Origin: Parahaliea mediterranea
GTDB lineage: Bacteria > Pseudomonadota > Gammaproteobacteria > Pseudomonadales > Halieaceae
Assembly: GCF_017255185.1 (NCBI RefSeq)
Contig: NZ_JAFKCZ010000003.1
Location: forward strand, 124,001-188,000
Direction: 5' to 3'
Length of the DNA: 64,000 bases
In this document: positions 17,528-27,495 of the stretch, in pieces
Layout: each line of letters begins with the position of its first letter
Position numbering within the stretch: the first letter of the stretch is position 1
Notes under the pieces: model-generated
The model's database searches: none
What the model saw: only the letters and a program-made list of their open reading frames with translations
What the model was told of the DNA's origin: nothing
Program-made: the position numbers and the translations under genes

Positions 17528-20278
17528 CTACAGGGAGCGGGCGATCTCCTTCACTTCGTACACTTCGATCTGGTCACCGACCTTCACGTCATTGTAGTTC
17601 TTCACGCCGATACCGCACTCCATGCCGTTGCGCACCTCGCTGGCGTCATCCTTGAAGCGGCGCAGGGATTCCAGCTCGCCCTCGTAGATCACCACGTTGT
17701 CACGCAACACACGAATCGGCTTGGCGCGGTACACAGTACCCTCGGTCACCATGCAGCCGGCAATCAGGCCGAACTTCGGCGAGCGGAACACGTCCCGCAC
17801 CTCGGCGATGCCCACGATTTCCTCGCGCATCTCCGGTGCCAGCATGCCGGACAGGGCCTGCTTCACATCGTCGATCAGGTCGTAGATCACGTTGTAGTAA
17901 CGCAGGTCCACGCCCTCGCTCTCGATCAGGCGGCGGGCGGCGTTGTCGGCGCGCACGTTGAAGCCGAAAATGACCGCATTGGAAGTCATCGCCAGGGTGA
18001 CGTCGGTCTCGGCGATCCCGCCGACACCACCGGCCACGATGTTCACCTGAACCTCTTCGTTGCCCAGGTCCAGCAGCGAGGTCTGGATAGCCTCCAGAGA
18101 GCCGCGCACGTCGGCCTTGACCACCACGTTGAGGGTCTTCTTCTCGCCGGCGGTCATGCTCTCGAACATGTTGTCCAGCTTCGCCGCCTGCTGACGCTGC
18201 AGCTTGCTGTCGCGGCTCTTCTCCTGGCGGAAGTCGGCCACTTCACGGGCGCGCTTCTCGTTCTCCACCACGGCGAACTGGTCGCCGGCGTCGGGCGTGC
18301 CGTCCAGGCCCAGGATTTCCACTGGAATACTGGGGCCGGCCTCGCCGACGGGCTGGCCGTTCTCGTCGAGCATCGCGCGCACCCGGCCGTACTGCAGGCC
18401 GGCCAGTACGATATCGCCCTGGCGCAAAGTGCCGCTCTGTACCAGCAGCGAAGCGACCGGACCGCGCCCCTTGTCCAGGCGCGACTCGATGACGATGCCC
18501 TGGGCCGGCACGTCGCGGGGCGCTTGCAGCTCCAGCAGTTCGGCCTGCAGCAACACCGCGTCCAGCAGGGCCTCGATGCCCTCGCCGGTGTGGGCGGAGA
18601 CAGGGATAAACTGGGTGTCGCCACCCCACTCCTCGGGGATCACATCCTTGGCGGACAGTTCGTTTTTCACCCGGTCGGGATCGGCGCCCTCTTTGTCGAT
18701 CTTGTTCACCGCCACGATCAACGGCACTCCCGCGGCGCGGGCGTGCAGCACCGCCTCCTCGGTCTGCGGCATCACGCCGTCGTCGGCGGCCACCACCAGA
18801 ATGACGATATCGGTGCTCTTGGCGCCGCGGGCACGCATCGCGGTAAAGGCCGCGTGTCCCGGGGTATCCAGGAAGGAGATCATGCCGTGGCCGGTCTCCA
18901 CATGGTAGGCGCCAATGTGCTGGGTAATGCCGCCGGCCTCGCCCGAGGCGACATGGCTCTTGCGGATGTAGTCCAGCAGCGAGGTCTTGCCGTGGTCCAC
19001 GTGACCCATCACGGTAACCACCGGCGCGCGGGGCTCCGGAGTACCCTCGTGCTGCGCCAGGGTTTCCTCCAGGCTTTCTTCCAGGGCGTCGGCGCTGATC
19101 AACTTGACCGAGTGCCCCATCTCCTCAACCACCAGGGTCGCGGTGTCCTGGTCGATCATCTGGTTGATGTTGGCCATCACGCCAAGCTTCATCAACTCCT
19201 TGATCACCTCGCCGGCCTTGACCTTCATCTGCTGGGCCAGGCCCTGCACGGTGATCATGTCAGCCAGCTCCACCTCGTGTACCTGGCGCTCGGTGGGCAT
19301 CTCGAAACCGTGCTTGCCGTGCTCGGCGTGGGCGCCCTTCATCTTGCGGCGGCCACCGCGGCGGCGACCGATACCGGACTCCGCCGCTTCCAGGTCGCTC
19401 AGCGACAGGTTGTGACCACGCTGCTTGCCGCGCCCTGCCGGGCGGTCCAGCCGACCTTTACCAGCGGACTTGCGGCGGCCCTGCTCATCCTTCGGCGCGG
19501 TCGTCGGCGCCTCGTGCAGACGCTTGGGCCGCTTGGCTTCCTTCTCTTTCTCGCGCACGGCCTTGGCCGCGGCTTCGGTCTTCTGGCGCTCTTCCTCGGC
19601 TTTCTTCGCCTCCAGCGCGGCCTTGCGCGCGGCAGCCTCCTCGGCTTCCTTCTTCTTGCGGCGCTCGGTGGCGCGCTGGCGCAGAATCTCCGGATCCAGT
19701 TCCAGGATGTCTTCTTTCTCTGGCGCGGCCGGCTTTTCTGGCTCTGGCGCGGCAGGCTCCGGTTCCGGCTCGGGTTCCGGTTCCGGTTCCGGCTCGGGTT
19801 CGGGTTCGGGTTCCGGCTCGGGCGCGGCCGGCTCCGGCGCGGGTTCCGGTTCAGCGGACGCTGCGATCTCCGGCTCAGGAGCGGGCGCGGCCGGCTCCGG
19901 CGCCTGCTGCGCCTCCTCGGCGGCGGCCTCCTCCGCCAGCCGCGCTTCCTCGGCCTCGGCCTCGGCGCGCAACTCTTCAGGATCGCGCTTGACGTAGGTG
20001 CGCTTCTTGCGCACTTCCACGTTCACGGTTTTCTTGCCCTGGGAGCCGGACGTGCGCAGCGTACTGATGGTCTTGCGCTTCAGTGTGATGCGTTTGGGCG
20101 CCGCGGTGGACTCCCCGTGGCTGCGTTTGAGGTGGCTCAGCAGTGTCTGCTTGTCTTCCTCGGACACCACCTCACCCGCTTTCTGGTGCGGCAGGCCTGC
20201 GTCCTTCATCTGCGTTAGCAGACGTTCTACGGAGGCTCCCACAGTTTCTGCGAGTTGCTGTACTGTCACCTGCGCCAT
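17528..20278 (-). CDS. infB: Translation initiation factor IF-2
   Basis: IF-2 is the GTPase that brings initiator tRNA to the 30S subunit. The 916-residue protein has the IF2 N-terminal helix ([20 protein letters not shown]) and a long charged linker, then the G domain with G1 [10 protein letters not shown]3 DTPGHAAF and G4 NKID, and C-terminal domains C1/C2. The linker holds an unbroken Glu-Pro run of about ten dipeptides near residues 165-185, and alanine/glutamate-rich repeats. Such linkers vary between species and are mostly disordered. It follows nusA by 58 bases. Confidence 0.98.
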   Translation of the reverse strand: MAQVTVQQLAETVGASVERLLTQMKDAGLPHQKAGEVVSEEDKQTLLSHLKRSHGESTAAPKRITLKRKTISTLRTSGSQGKKTVNVEVRKKRTYVKRDPEELRAEAEAEEARLAEEAAAEEAQQAPEPAAPAPEPEIAASAEPEPAPEPAAPEPEPEPEPEPEPEPEPEPEPEPAAPEPEKPAAPEKEDILELDPEILRQRATERRKKKEAEEAAARKAALEAKKAEEERQKTEAAAKAVREKEKEAKRPKRLHEAPTTAPKDEQGRRKSAGKGRLDRPAGRGKQRGHNLSLSDLEAAESGIGRRRGGRRKMKGAHAEHGKHGFEMPTERQVHEVELADMITVQGLAQQMKVKAGEVIKELMKLGVMANINQMIDQDTATLVVEEMGHSVKLISADALEESLEETLAQHEGTPEPRAPVVTVMGHVDHGKTSLLDYIRKSHVASGEAGGITQHIGAYHVETGHGMISFLDTPGHAAFTAMRARGAKSTDIVILVVAADDGVMPQTEEAVLHARAAGVPLIVAVNKIDKEGADPDRVKNELSAKDVIPEEWGGDTQFIPVSAHTGEGIEALLDAVLLQAELLELQAPRDVPAQGIVIESRLDKGRGPVASLLVQSGTLRQGDIVLAGLQYGRVRAMLDENGQPVGEAGPSIPVEILGLDGTPDAGDQFAVVENEKRAREVADFRQEKSRDSKLQRQQAAKLDNMFESMTAGEKKTLNVVVKADVRGSLEAIQTSLLDLGNEEVQVNIVAGGVGGIAETDVTLAMTSNAVIFGFNVRADNAARRLIESEGVDLRYYNVIYDLIDDVKQALSGMLAPEMREEIVGIAEVRDVFRSPKFGLIAGCMVTEGTVYRAKPIRVLRDNVVIYEGELESLRRFKDDASEVRNGMECGIGVKNYNDVKVGDQIEVYEVKEIARSL

Positions 20279-20336
20279 TCAATAATCTCCTTAATCCCGT
20301 TGCCCTGTTTGCGGTGGTTCTGCCTCGTTCGAGGCC

Positions 20337-21830
<1,494 letters not shown>

Positions 21831-21880
21831 CTCAAGCCTCGCCTGTTCGTCTTGTACCCGTCACCCTGTCAAGGGCGCGG

Positions 21881-22336
21881 TCATACCCGGGGTAGAATGC
21901 GCGCTTTTTCGATTGCGCCGTGGGGCAACAGGTATTCGTGGTCATCCACCTGGACGATCACGTCCTCGCCCTCGATACCTTTGAGCACACCCTTGAACTT
22001 GCGCCGCCCCTCGAAGGGACTGCGCAACCGCAGCTCTATCCACTCACCGCTATAGGCCGGGTACTGTTCAAGCCGGAACAGCAGCCTGTCGACGCCCGGC
22101 GATGAAACTTCCAGGGTGTACTCGCCGCTGATCGGGTCCTCGACATCCAGCACCCCACTCACGTGGTGACTGACGGTCGCGCAATCGTCGACACTGATGC
22201 CATCTTCGCTTTCTATATAGATGCGCAGTACGCTGTGACGACCCTGGGACAGGTATTCAACGCCCCACAGCTCGAAGCCCAGCGCTTCCACCGAAGGCGC
22301 CAGCAGCTGCTGGATCTGCTGTTCTTTGCTTGCCAC
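21881..22336 (-). CDS. rimP: Ribosome maturation factor RimP
   Basis: RimP takes part in early 30S assembly. The 151-residue protein has the conserved [34 protein letters not shown], and [12 protein letters not shown] segments. GTG 22336 ([12 protein letters not shown]) was chosen because it gives the family's usual N terminus and has GGGAG about 10 bases upstream; the longer in-frame reading to 22420 would run into the tRNA-trailer hairpin. It is the first protein gene after the initiator tRNA. Confidence 0.96.
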   Translation of the reverse strand: MASKEQQIQQLLAPSVEALGFELWGVEYLSQGRHSVLRIYIESEDGISVDDCATVSHHVSGVLDVEDPISGEYTLEVSSPGVDRLLFRLEQYPAYSGEWIELRLRSPFEGRRKFKGVLKGIEGEDVIVQVDDHEYLLPHGAIEKARILPRV

Positions 22337-22382
22337 GCTGACTTCGCTCCCACCGGCGTACCGGCACTTTCTTGCACATACG

Positions 22383-22405
22383 AAAAAGCCCCTAAAAAGG
22401 GGCTT
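22383..22405 (-). terminator. Terminator/attenuator between initiator tRNA and rimP
   Basis: Read leftward, AAGCCCC and GGGGCTT form a 7-bp stem with a TTTTTA loop followed by TTTCG. It lies about 45 bases after the tRNA and before rimP. It should give partial termination, so that tRNA exceeds rimP-nusA mRNA. Confidence 0.75.
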
Positions 22406-22411
22406 ATCCGA

Positions 22412-22445
22412 ACGCATCACCTAGTTTACGGAGCGGGTGATGCGT
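22412..22445 (-). other. tRNA trailer hairpin
   Basis: ACGCATCACC (22412-22421) pairs perfectly with GGTGATGCGT (22436-22445), a 10-bp stem with a 14-base loop. It begins four bases after the CCA end of the tRNA. It probably marks a tRNA 3'-processing site and works in series with the terminator at 22383-22405. Confidence 0.6.
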
Positions 22446-22448
22446 AAT

Positions 22449-22525
<77 letters not shown>

Positions 22526-22604
22526 TCAATACTATCTCGCCGTGAAGACCCCTTGGACTTCACTTCGAAGCACTGTGTTGCCGTGCCCGAATTCGAGGGT
22601 GTGC

Positions 22605-22633
22605 ATTATAGGTAGCACTCCCAGTGTGGTCAA
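22605..22633 (-). promoter_or_regulatory. Sigma70 promoter of the metY-rimP-nusA operon
   Basis: Read leftward, TTGACC (complement of 22633-22628), 17 bp, and a perfect TATAAT (complement of 22610-22605). The start would be near 22598, about 73 bases before the tRNA. This is the best -35/-10 pair seen in the window. Confidence 0.88.
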
Positions 22634-22658
22634 CAGCGAACACGACGATTTTGCAGAT

Positions 22659-23654
22659 TTATTCCGGCGCCCGGACTTCCTGCTCGATTGCGCCAAAAAT
22701 CGACGCACCTTTGGCGTCGAACATTTCCAGGCGCACCCGGTCGCCGTACTGCATGAAAGCCGTTTGCGGCTCGCCTTGCTGGATCGTCTCGATCATCCGG
22801 ATCTCGGCGATACAACTGTAGCCGAGGCCGCCGTCTTTCACCGGGCGCCCCGGGCCGCCGTCACTGTCCTTGTTGGACACCGTGCCGGAACCGATGATGG
22901 CCCCCGCGCCCAGGGCGCGGGTGCGGGCGGCATGCGCCACCAGCGTGGGGAAGTCGAAGGTCATGTCCACGCCGGCGTCGGCCCTGCCAAAGGCCTCGCC
23001 GTTGTAGGTCACGCGCAGAGGCAGGCGCAGGCGGCCGCCGTCCCAGGCATCGCCCAACTGGTCCGGCGTCACGCAAACCGGACTGAAGGCGCTGGAAGGC
23101 TTTGACTGGAAAAAACCGAAACCCTTGCCCAGCTCCGCCGGGATCAGGTTGCGCAATGACACATCGTTGACCAGCATGACCAGGCGAATCGCCTGCGCGG
23201 CCTGCTCGCGACTGGCACCCATCGGCACGTCACCGGTAATCACCGCCACCTCGCCCTCGAAATCAATACCCCAGCCGGGGTCGGCCATCACGATGGGCTC
23301 GCGGGGACCGAGGAAGGTATCCGAGCCGCCCTGGTACATCAGCGGGTCGGTCCAGAAACTCTGCGGCATCTCCGCGCCGCGCGCCTTGCGCACCAGCTCC
23401 ACGTGGTTCACGTAGGCCGAGCCGTCCGCCCACTGGTAGGCCCGGGGCAGGGGCGAGGCGCAAGCCGCCTCGTCGAAGGGCTCGCCCTCCCCGGCGTCGA
23501 CCCGGTCCGCCAGGGCCCGCAGCCTGGGCAGCGCCTCGTCCCAGTGATCCAGCGCGGCCTGCAGGGTGGTTCCCGCCGCGAGTTTTCGTTGCAGGTCAGT
23601 CGATACGACAACCAGGGCGCCGTCGCGCCCCGCTTTCAATGAAGCGAGTTTCAC
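22659..23654 (-). CDS. Fumarylacetoacetate hydrolase (FAH) family protein
   Basis: The 331-residue protein has the FAH fold marks: acidic metal ligands in GWGIDFEGEVAVITGDV, LVNDVSLRN, FQSKPSSAFSP and a GSGTVSNKD region. In tyrosine breakdown FAH splits fumarylacetoacetate to fumarate and acetoacetate. With hppD and a VOC protein in one operon, that role is likely, but FAH-fold enzymes have many substrates. GTG 23654 (VKLASLKAGRDGALVVVS) was chosen because GAGGAG lies 7 bases upstream; it starts two bases after the VOC gene. It is the last gene of the operon. Confidence 0.85.
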   Translation of the reverse strand: MKLASLKAGRDGALVVVSTDLQRKLAAGTTLQAALDHWDEALPRLRALADRVDAGEGEPFDEAACASPLPRAYQWADGSAYVNHVELVRKARGAEMPQSFWTDPLMYQGGSDTFLGPREPIVMADPGWGIDFEGEVAVITGDVPMGASREQAAQAIRLVMLVNDVSLRNLIPAELGKGFGFFQSKPSSAFSPVCVTPDQLGDAWDGGRLRLPLRVTYNGEAFGRADAGVDMTFDFPTLVAHAARTRALGAGAIIGSGTVSNKDSDGGPGRPVKDGGLGYSCIAEIRMIETIQQGEPQTAFMQYGDRVRLEMFDAKGASIFGAIEQEVRAPE

Positions 23655-23656
23655 GC

Positions 23657-24187
23657 TCAGTCTCCTCGTTCGTGCAGCCAGGCCGCGTGGCGTGGCGCTT
23701 GCTTGGTCCGCGACCACTCTTCAATCATCGCCGGCGCCACCTCACGCAGGCTCTCCAGGTCTCCCGGACGGTCGATATTGGCCGCCAGTTCCAGGCGGTG
23801 GCCGTTGGGGTCAAAAAAGTAGATGGATTTGAAAATACCGTGGTGGGTGGGGCCCAGCACCTCGACACCCTCGGCCTCGAGCTGGGCCTTGGCCGCGAGC
23901 AGGGCCTCTTCACTGTCCAGCTCAAAGGCGATGTGCTGCACCCACGACGGGGTCTGCTCGTCGCGCCCCATGGGCGGCGAGTTCGGCAGCTCGAAAAACG
24001 CCAGTACGTTGCCCATGCCCGCATCCAGAAAGATGTGCATATAGGGATCCGGCTCGCCGGTGGAGGGCACCTCGTTCTCGGCGATGGCCAGCACAAGGTC
24101 CATGTTCATGGCCCGCTTGTAGAATTCGACCGTTTCCTTCGCGTCACGGCAGCGATAGGCCACGTGATGGATTTTGCGAATATTCAT
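23657..24187 (-). CDS. VOC-superfamily (glyoxalase/dioxygenase-fold) protein
   Basis: The 176-residue protein has the vicinal-oxygen-chelate fold: IRKIHHVAYRCRDAKETVEFY at the start with a metal-type histidine, a second module with WVQHIAFEL, and FFDPNGHRLELAAN with the usual C-terminal glutamate. The exact reaction is not known. It lies between hppD and the FAH-family gene, 15 bases after hppD, so a part in aromatic-amino-acid breakdown is inferred from context. Confidence 0.8.
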   Translation of the reverse strand: MNIRKIHHVAYRCRDAKETVEFYKRAMNMDLVLAIAENEVPSTGEPDPYMHIFLDAGMGNVLAFFELPNSPPMGRDEQTPSWVQHIAFELDSEEALLAAKAQLEAEGVEVLGPTHHGIFKSIYFFDPNGHRLELAANIDRPGDLESLREVAPAMIEEWSRTKQAPRHAAWLHERGD

Positions 24188-24202
24188 GTCGGAACTCCTC
24201 CG

Positions 24203-25303
24203 TTAGCCGGCCTGCTGCTCCGCGCTGTCTTCCTTTGCGCCGATCACACCGCGGGCGAGCTGGTCGCGCTCGATGCTCTCGAACAGCGCCTTGAAATTAC
24301 CCTCGCCGAAGCCCTCGTCCTCCTTGCGCTGGATAAACTCGAAGAATACCGGCCCCAGCAGGTTGGCGGAGAATATCTGCAACAACAGGCGCGGCTGGCC
24401 TCCCTCGGTGGTGCCATCGAGCAATATACCGCGGGTGCGCAGCTCCTGCGCGGGCTCGCCGTGCCCCGGCAAGCGCTCTTCCAGCATGTCGTAATAGGTA
24501 TCCGGCGGCGCGGGCATGAATGACATGCCCGCGGCTTTCAAGCGGTCGTAGCAGGCCAGCAAGTCGTCACAAGCAAAGGCGATATGCTGGATGCCCTCGC
24601 CGTTGTAGGCCATGAGGAATTCCTCGATCTGGCCGCCCCCCTTGGCTTCCTCGTTCAGCGGGATGCGAATCTTGCCGTCCGGGGCGGTCATCGCCTTGGA
24701 CAGCAGGCCGGTGTACTCACCCTTGATATCGAAATAGCGGATCTCGCGGAAGTTGAACAGATCCTCGTAATAGTGGGCCCAGTAGTCCATGCGACCGCGG
24801 TACACGTTGTGGGTCAGGTGGTCGAGGGTGTGAAAACCGTGCCCCTTCGGCTTGTGGTCCACGCCCTCCAGCCAGTGAAAATCGATATCGTAGATGCTGT
24901 GGCCTTCCTCATAGCGGTCGATCAGGTACAGGGTGGCGCCGCCAATACCCTTGATCGCGGGCAGGCGAAGCTCCATGGGCCCGGTCTCCACATGCACCGG
25001 CTGGGCGCCCTTGTCCAGGGCCAGGTTATAGGCCCTGGTGGCGTCCTTGACCCGGAAGGCCATGCCGCAGGCCGACGCCCCGTGCTCGCGGGCGTAATAC
25101 CAGGCATGGCTTTCGGGCTGGTAATTGGTGATGAAGTTGATGTCGCCCTGCCGCCACAGCTCCACGTCCTTGGTGCGATGGCGGGCCACGCGGCTAAAGC
25201 CCATCTTTTCGAACACCGGCTCCAGCATGCCCTTTTCGGGGGCGGTGAACTCGACGAATTCGAAGCCATCCAGCCCCATGGGGTTATCAAACAGGTCGGC
25301 CAT
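24203..25303 (-). CDS. hppD: 4-hydroxyphenylpyruvate dioxygenase
   Basis: HppD turns 4-hydroxyphenylpyruvate into homogentisate with Fe(II) and O2, the second step of tyrosine breakdown. The 366-residue protein has both VOC-fold halves, and the three iron ligands are at the expected positions: H162 (LDHLTHNV), H240 (IQHIAFAC) and E322 (FFEFIQRK). The C-terminal gating helix region ([15 protein letters not shown]) is intact. It is the first gene of a three-gene leftward operon with a promoter and palindrome at 25354-25392. No homogentisate dioxygenase gene lies beside it. Confidence 0.97.
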   Translation of the reverse strand: MADLFDNPMGLDGFEFVEFTAPEKGMLEPVFEKMGFSRVARHRTKDVELWRQGDINFITNYQPESHAWYYAREHGASACGMAFRVKDATRAYNLALDKGAQPVHVETGPMELRLPAIKGIGGATLYLIDRYEEGHSIYDIDFHWLEGVDHKPKGHGFHTLDHLTHNVYRGRMDYWAHYYEDLFNFREIRYFDIKGEYTGLLSKAMTAPDGKIRIPLNEEAKGGGQIEEFLMAYNGEGIQHIAFACDDLLACYDRLKAAGMSFMPAPPDTYYDMLEERLPGHGEPAQELRTRGILLDGTTEGGQPRLLLQIFSANLLGPVFFEFIQRKEDEGFGEGNFKALFESIERDQLARGVIGAKEDSAEQQAG

Positions 25304-25353
25304 GTACAGTCTCCTATGGCGCAGGAACGCCCTGCGGTCTTCAGCGGGAAACC

Positions 25354-25392
25354 AGTATAGGAGGGAGCATATATAGTTTCAATAGAAACTAT
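25354..25392 (-). promoter_or_regulatory. hppD promoter with overlapping operator palindrome
   Basis: Read leftward, TTGAAA (complement of 25382-25377), 17 bp, and TATACT (complement of 25359-25354) form a good sigma70 promoter about 50 bases before hppD. A perfect 20-bp palindrome ATAGTTTC-AATA-GAAACTAT (25373-25392) covers the -35 box. A repressor bound there would block polymerase. No regulator gene is adjacent. Confidence 0.8.
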
Positions 25393-25532
25393 TATGGCGG
25401 CACGGAGTTCCCGGCGCGGGAATTGCCGGTGCGGGGTTTACCGACGCGGGGCCCGCCAGCGCGGGCCGCAGCAGGGCGACCAGCCAGGAGCCGGCCACCC
25501 GCTGGCGGCGACGGTACGGATCAGCCGGTCGA

Positions 25533-25886
25533 TCAGCTGTTCTTGCGGAAGTAGCGCAGCTGGCGGTTGAATGACGCCGCCACCTTTTCCATGCCGTCGA
25601 TGGTGTCGTTGCGCTTGCGCGTGTAGGCCGGCGAGCCGGTCGAGCCACTGTCCTCAAGACAGGCGATAAAGGCCTCGCCGGCGGAGACGTAGGCCTTGAC
25701 CGCCTGTTGCGCCTGCGCCATCTCGCTCTCCGAGGCGGTTTTGCCGTCGGGGATTTCGATGTCAAAGGAGGGTTCGTCACAGGCCATCCCCGGGGCGGCG
25801 AACAGGCACAGGGCCAGGGCCATCAGCGAACGACGGCCGGCACGCGAGCGGGAGGGCTTGTCCTGGGCAAGGATTTCGTTGGTCAT
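25533..25886 (-). CDS. Small secreted protein of unknown function
   Basis: The 117-residue protein starts at ATG 25886 (MTNEILAQDKPSRSRAGRRS), with CAGGAG about 8 bases upstream. A basic stretch and a hydrophobic segment (LMALALCLFAAPGMA) then form a signal peptide. The mature part is about 75 residues, helical in look, with two cysteines (ACDEPSF, FIACLED) and a basic end (KRNDTIDGMEKV ... LRYFRKNS). A longer in-frame start at 25940 has no good ribosome-binding site. No family was recognised; it may be periplasmic. Confidence 0.65.
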   Translation of the reverse strand: MTNEILAQDKPSRSRAGRRSLMALALCLFAAPGMACDEPSFDIEIPDGKTASESEMAQAQQAVKAYVSAGEAFIACLEDSGSTGSPAYTRKRNDTIDGMEKVAASFNRQLRYFRKNS

Positions 25887-26073
25887 AATACCGTCTCCTG
25901 GCGGTAGGTCGATGGGTGATGATCTGTCGTGACAGTTCACGCGGGGACCGCCGGTAGCCTCGAGGCATACCGTCAGCCGCTACCGCAAATATCGGCAGCA
26001 GCGAACAGTTCTTGAGGATTTAGATGGCACGCCACCCCGCCAGCGCCTGAAAACAGAGCCCAGAAAGGAACGA

Positions 26074-26258
26074 GGGACAGACACCTAAAAATAGGTATCT
26101 GCACAATGGTACTTACTTAACCGTTGTAGGGCCGAATTTATTCGGCCATTGATGCCGTGAGCGCCTTTATTGGTCGAATGAATTCGACCCTACAGAGGGC
26201 AAAATACCCTGTTTTTCACTTAAGTAAGTGCCATTCGTATCCGTCCCCTATTTTTAGG
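26074..26258. mobile_element. MITE-like element with REP doublet and imperfect terminal inverted repeats
   Basis: The ends are inverted copies. The left arm (26074-26120) holds CCTAAAAATAGG, then AATGG-ACTTACTTAA; the right arm (26220-26258) holds the complement, TTAAGTAAGT-GCCATTCGTATCC and CCTATTTTTAGG. Between them lies a REP doublet bounded by TGTAGGG (26125) and CCCTACA (26194), with palindromes at 26130-26147 and 26172-26189. No ORF is inside. A second, diverged copy is at 58468-58675. The right end supplies the fliA stop codon. Movement by a RAYT/IS200-type transposase encoded elsewhere is inferred. Confidence 0.75.
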
Positions 26259-26961
26259 CGGGCTCGGCGAGGCGGCTGCGCAGCCGGCTGATGGCCTGGC
26301 TGTGCAGCTGGCACACACGGGACTCGCTGACGCCGAGGACCGCGCCAATTTCCTTGAGGTTGAGCTCTTCCTGGTAGTACAGGCCCATCAGAGTTTTCTC
26401 CCGCTCCGGGAGTTCCTCAATGGCGCGGACCAGCAATTTACGCTGCTCGCCCTCCAGCAGCGCGCCGAAGGGGGTTCGCGCGCCGGTATCGCCGGCGGCG
26501 GGCTCTCCGCTTTCCGCCACCATCTCTTCGTAGGGCAGCAGGAAACCGTTGTTGATATCGCCCAGCAACTGCTGGTATTCGTCCAGGGGCATGTCCAGCT
26601 CCGCCGCCACCTCGCGCTCCTCCGGCGGCCTGCCCAGGCGCTGGGTCAGGCGGTGCATCGCGCTCTCGACGTCGCGGGCATGACGGCGCACGCTGCGGGG
26701 CAACCAGTCCCTGGAACGGAGCTCGTCGATCATCGCGCCGCGTATGCGCTGGCTGGCAAAGGGCAGGAAAGCGGCCCCGGCGTTAGGGTCGAAGCGCCCC
26801 AGGGCGTCCAGTAAACCCACCGTCCCGGCCTGTATAAGGTCATCGAGATCGATGCTCGAGGGCAATTTAACCTGCAGCGCAAGGGCCTGTCGCCGTACCG
26901 CCGGCAGGTACTCCTGCAACAGTGTTTCCTGTGTAATCTTTCCCTGTGCCGTGTATGTCAT
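26254..26961 (-). CDS. fliA: Flagellar sigma factor FliA (sigma28)
   Basis: FliA directs RNA polymerase to late flagellar and chemotaxis promoters. The 235-residue protein has region 2 (LIQAGTVGLLDALGRFDPN ... FASQRIRGAMIDELRSRDW), region 3 (RRHARDVESAMHRLTQRLGRPP) and region 4 with its helix-turn-helix (LNLKEIGAVLGVSESRVCQLHSQA). ATG 26961 (MTYTAQGKITQ) gives the usual length; a longer reading to 27009 is unsupported. It ends the leftward flhB-flhA-flhF-flhE run. Five matching promoters occur in this window. Confidence 0.96.
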   Translation of the reverse strand: MTYTAQGKITQETLLQEYLPAVRRQALALQVKLPSSIDLDDLIQAGTVGLLDALGRFDPNAGAAFLPFASQRIRGAMIDELRSRDWLPRSVRRHARDVESAMHRLTQRLGRPPEEREVAAELDMPLDEYQQLLGDINNGFLLPYEEMVAESGEPAAGDTGARTPFGALLEGEQRKLLVRAIEELPEREKTLMGLYYQEELNLKEIGAVLGVSESRVCQLHSQAISRLRSRLAEPA

Positions 26962-27012
26962 GGCGATCCGACTCGTGCCTTCAAGCTGTCCAATAGGATT
27001 TCCCAGCAACCA

Positions 27013-27495
27013 TTATTCCGCCTCCGGGGCGAAACCATCCGCCAAATAAACGCCTTTGCCTGCGGTTATTTCCGCAATGGGAGCAGGGAAATAGTCCACC
27101 CCCAGGCGCAAGCCGCGAACCGACAGCGCACGACGCTCCCCCGCCGGCAGGGCAAAGCGAAAGCGGAACGGTCCGCCCGCCGGGGCACCCGCCAGCGCGG
27201 TGCTCGCGCCGCGCTGGCGCTGCAACGCAACGCAGCGCTCGCCACCGCACAGCCAGGCCTCGATCCCCCGGCCCGGCGGCAACTCGAAGCGCCAGCTGAC
27301 ACGCGATACCCGGCCGCCATCCACCGGCGCACTGTCGGGCGCCGACACGGGGTCGCTCCAGTACAGGCGATCCGGGGCAGCTATCCGCAGCCCCGGCAGC
27401 TCCCCGCTCCAACTGCCCGCGGCCGCGATCACCCGCGGCGCGACGAGCAGCACCACCAGGGCGCCGGCCAGTCGCCGGCGACGGGCGCGGGTCAC
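27013..27495 (-). CDS. flhE: Flagellar protein FlhE
   Basis: FlhE is a periplasmic protein best known from the enteric flhBAE operon, where it is linked to preventing proton leak through the export gate. This 160-residue protein has a signal peptide (basic start, ALVVLLVAPRVIAAA) and a beta-rich domain. It matches enteric FlhE in its key pattern: SWRFEL, then LCGGERCV, whose two cysteines correspond to the conserved disulfide pair, then FRFRFALPAGERR. GTG 27495 was chosen because it overlaps the upstream stop (GTGA). It lies between the FlhG-like gene and fliA, not directly after flhA as in enterics. Confidence 0.8.
   Translation of the reverse strand: MTRARRRRLAGALVVLLVAPRVIAAAGSWSGELPGLRIAAPDRLYWSDPVSAPDSAPVDGGRVSRVSWRFELPPGRGIEAWLCGGERCVALQRQRGASTALAGAPAGGPFRFRFALPAGERRALSVRGLRLGVDYFPAPIAEITAGKGVYLADGFAPEAE

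Noticed and set aside
17270-20218. Very long open frame opposite infB
   Set aside because: It is an antisense reading of a high-GC gene; the translation is a low-complexity mix of His, Leu and Gly with no domain, while the other strand is clearly IF-2.
25379-25780. Leftward ORF between the small secreted protein and hppD
   Set aside because: It is out of frame with the secreted-protein gene, Pro/Arg-rich without a domain, and overlaps the hppD promoter palindrome.
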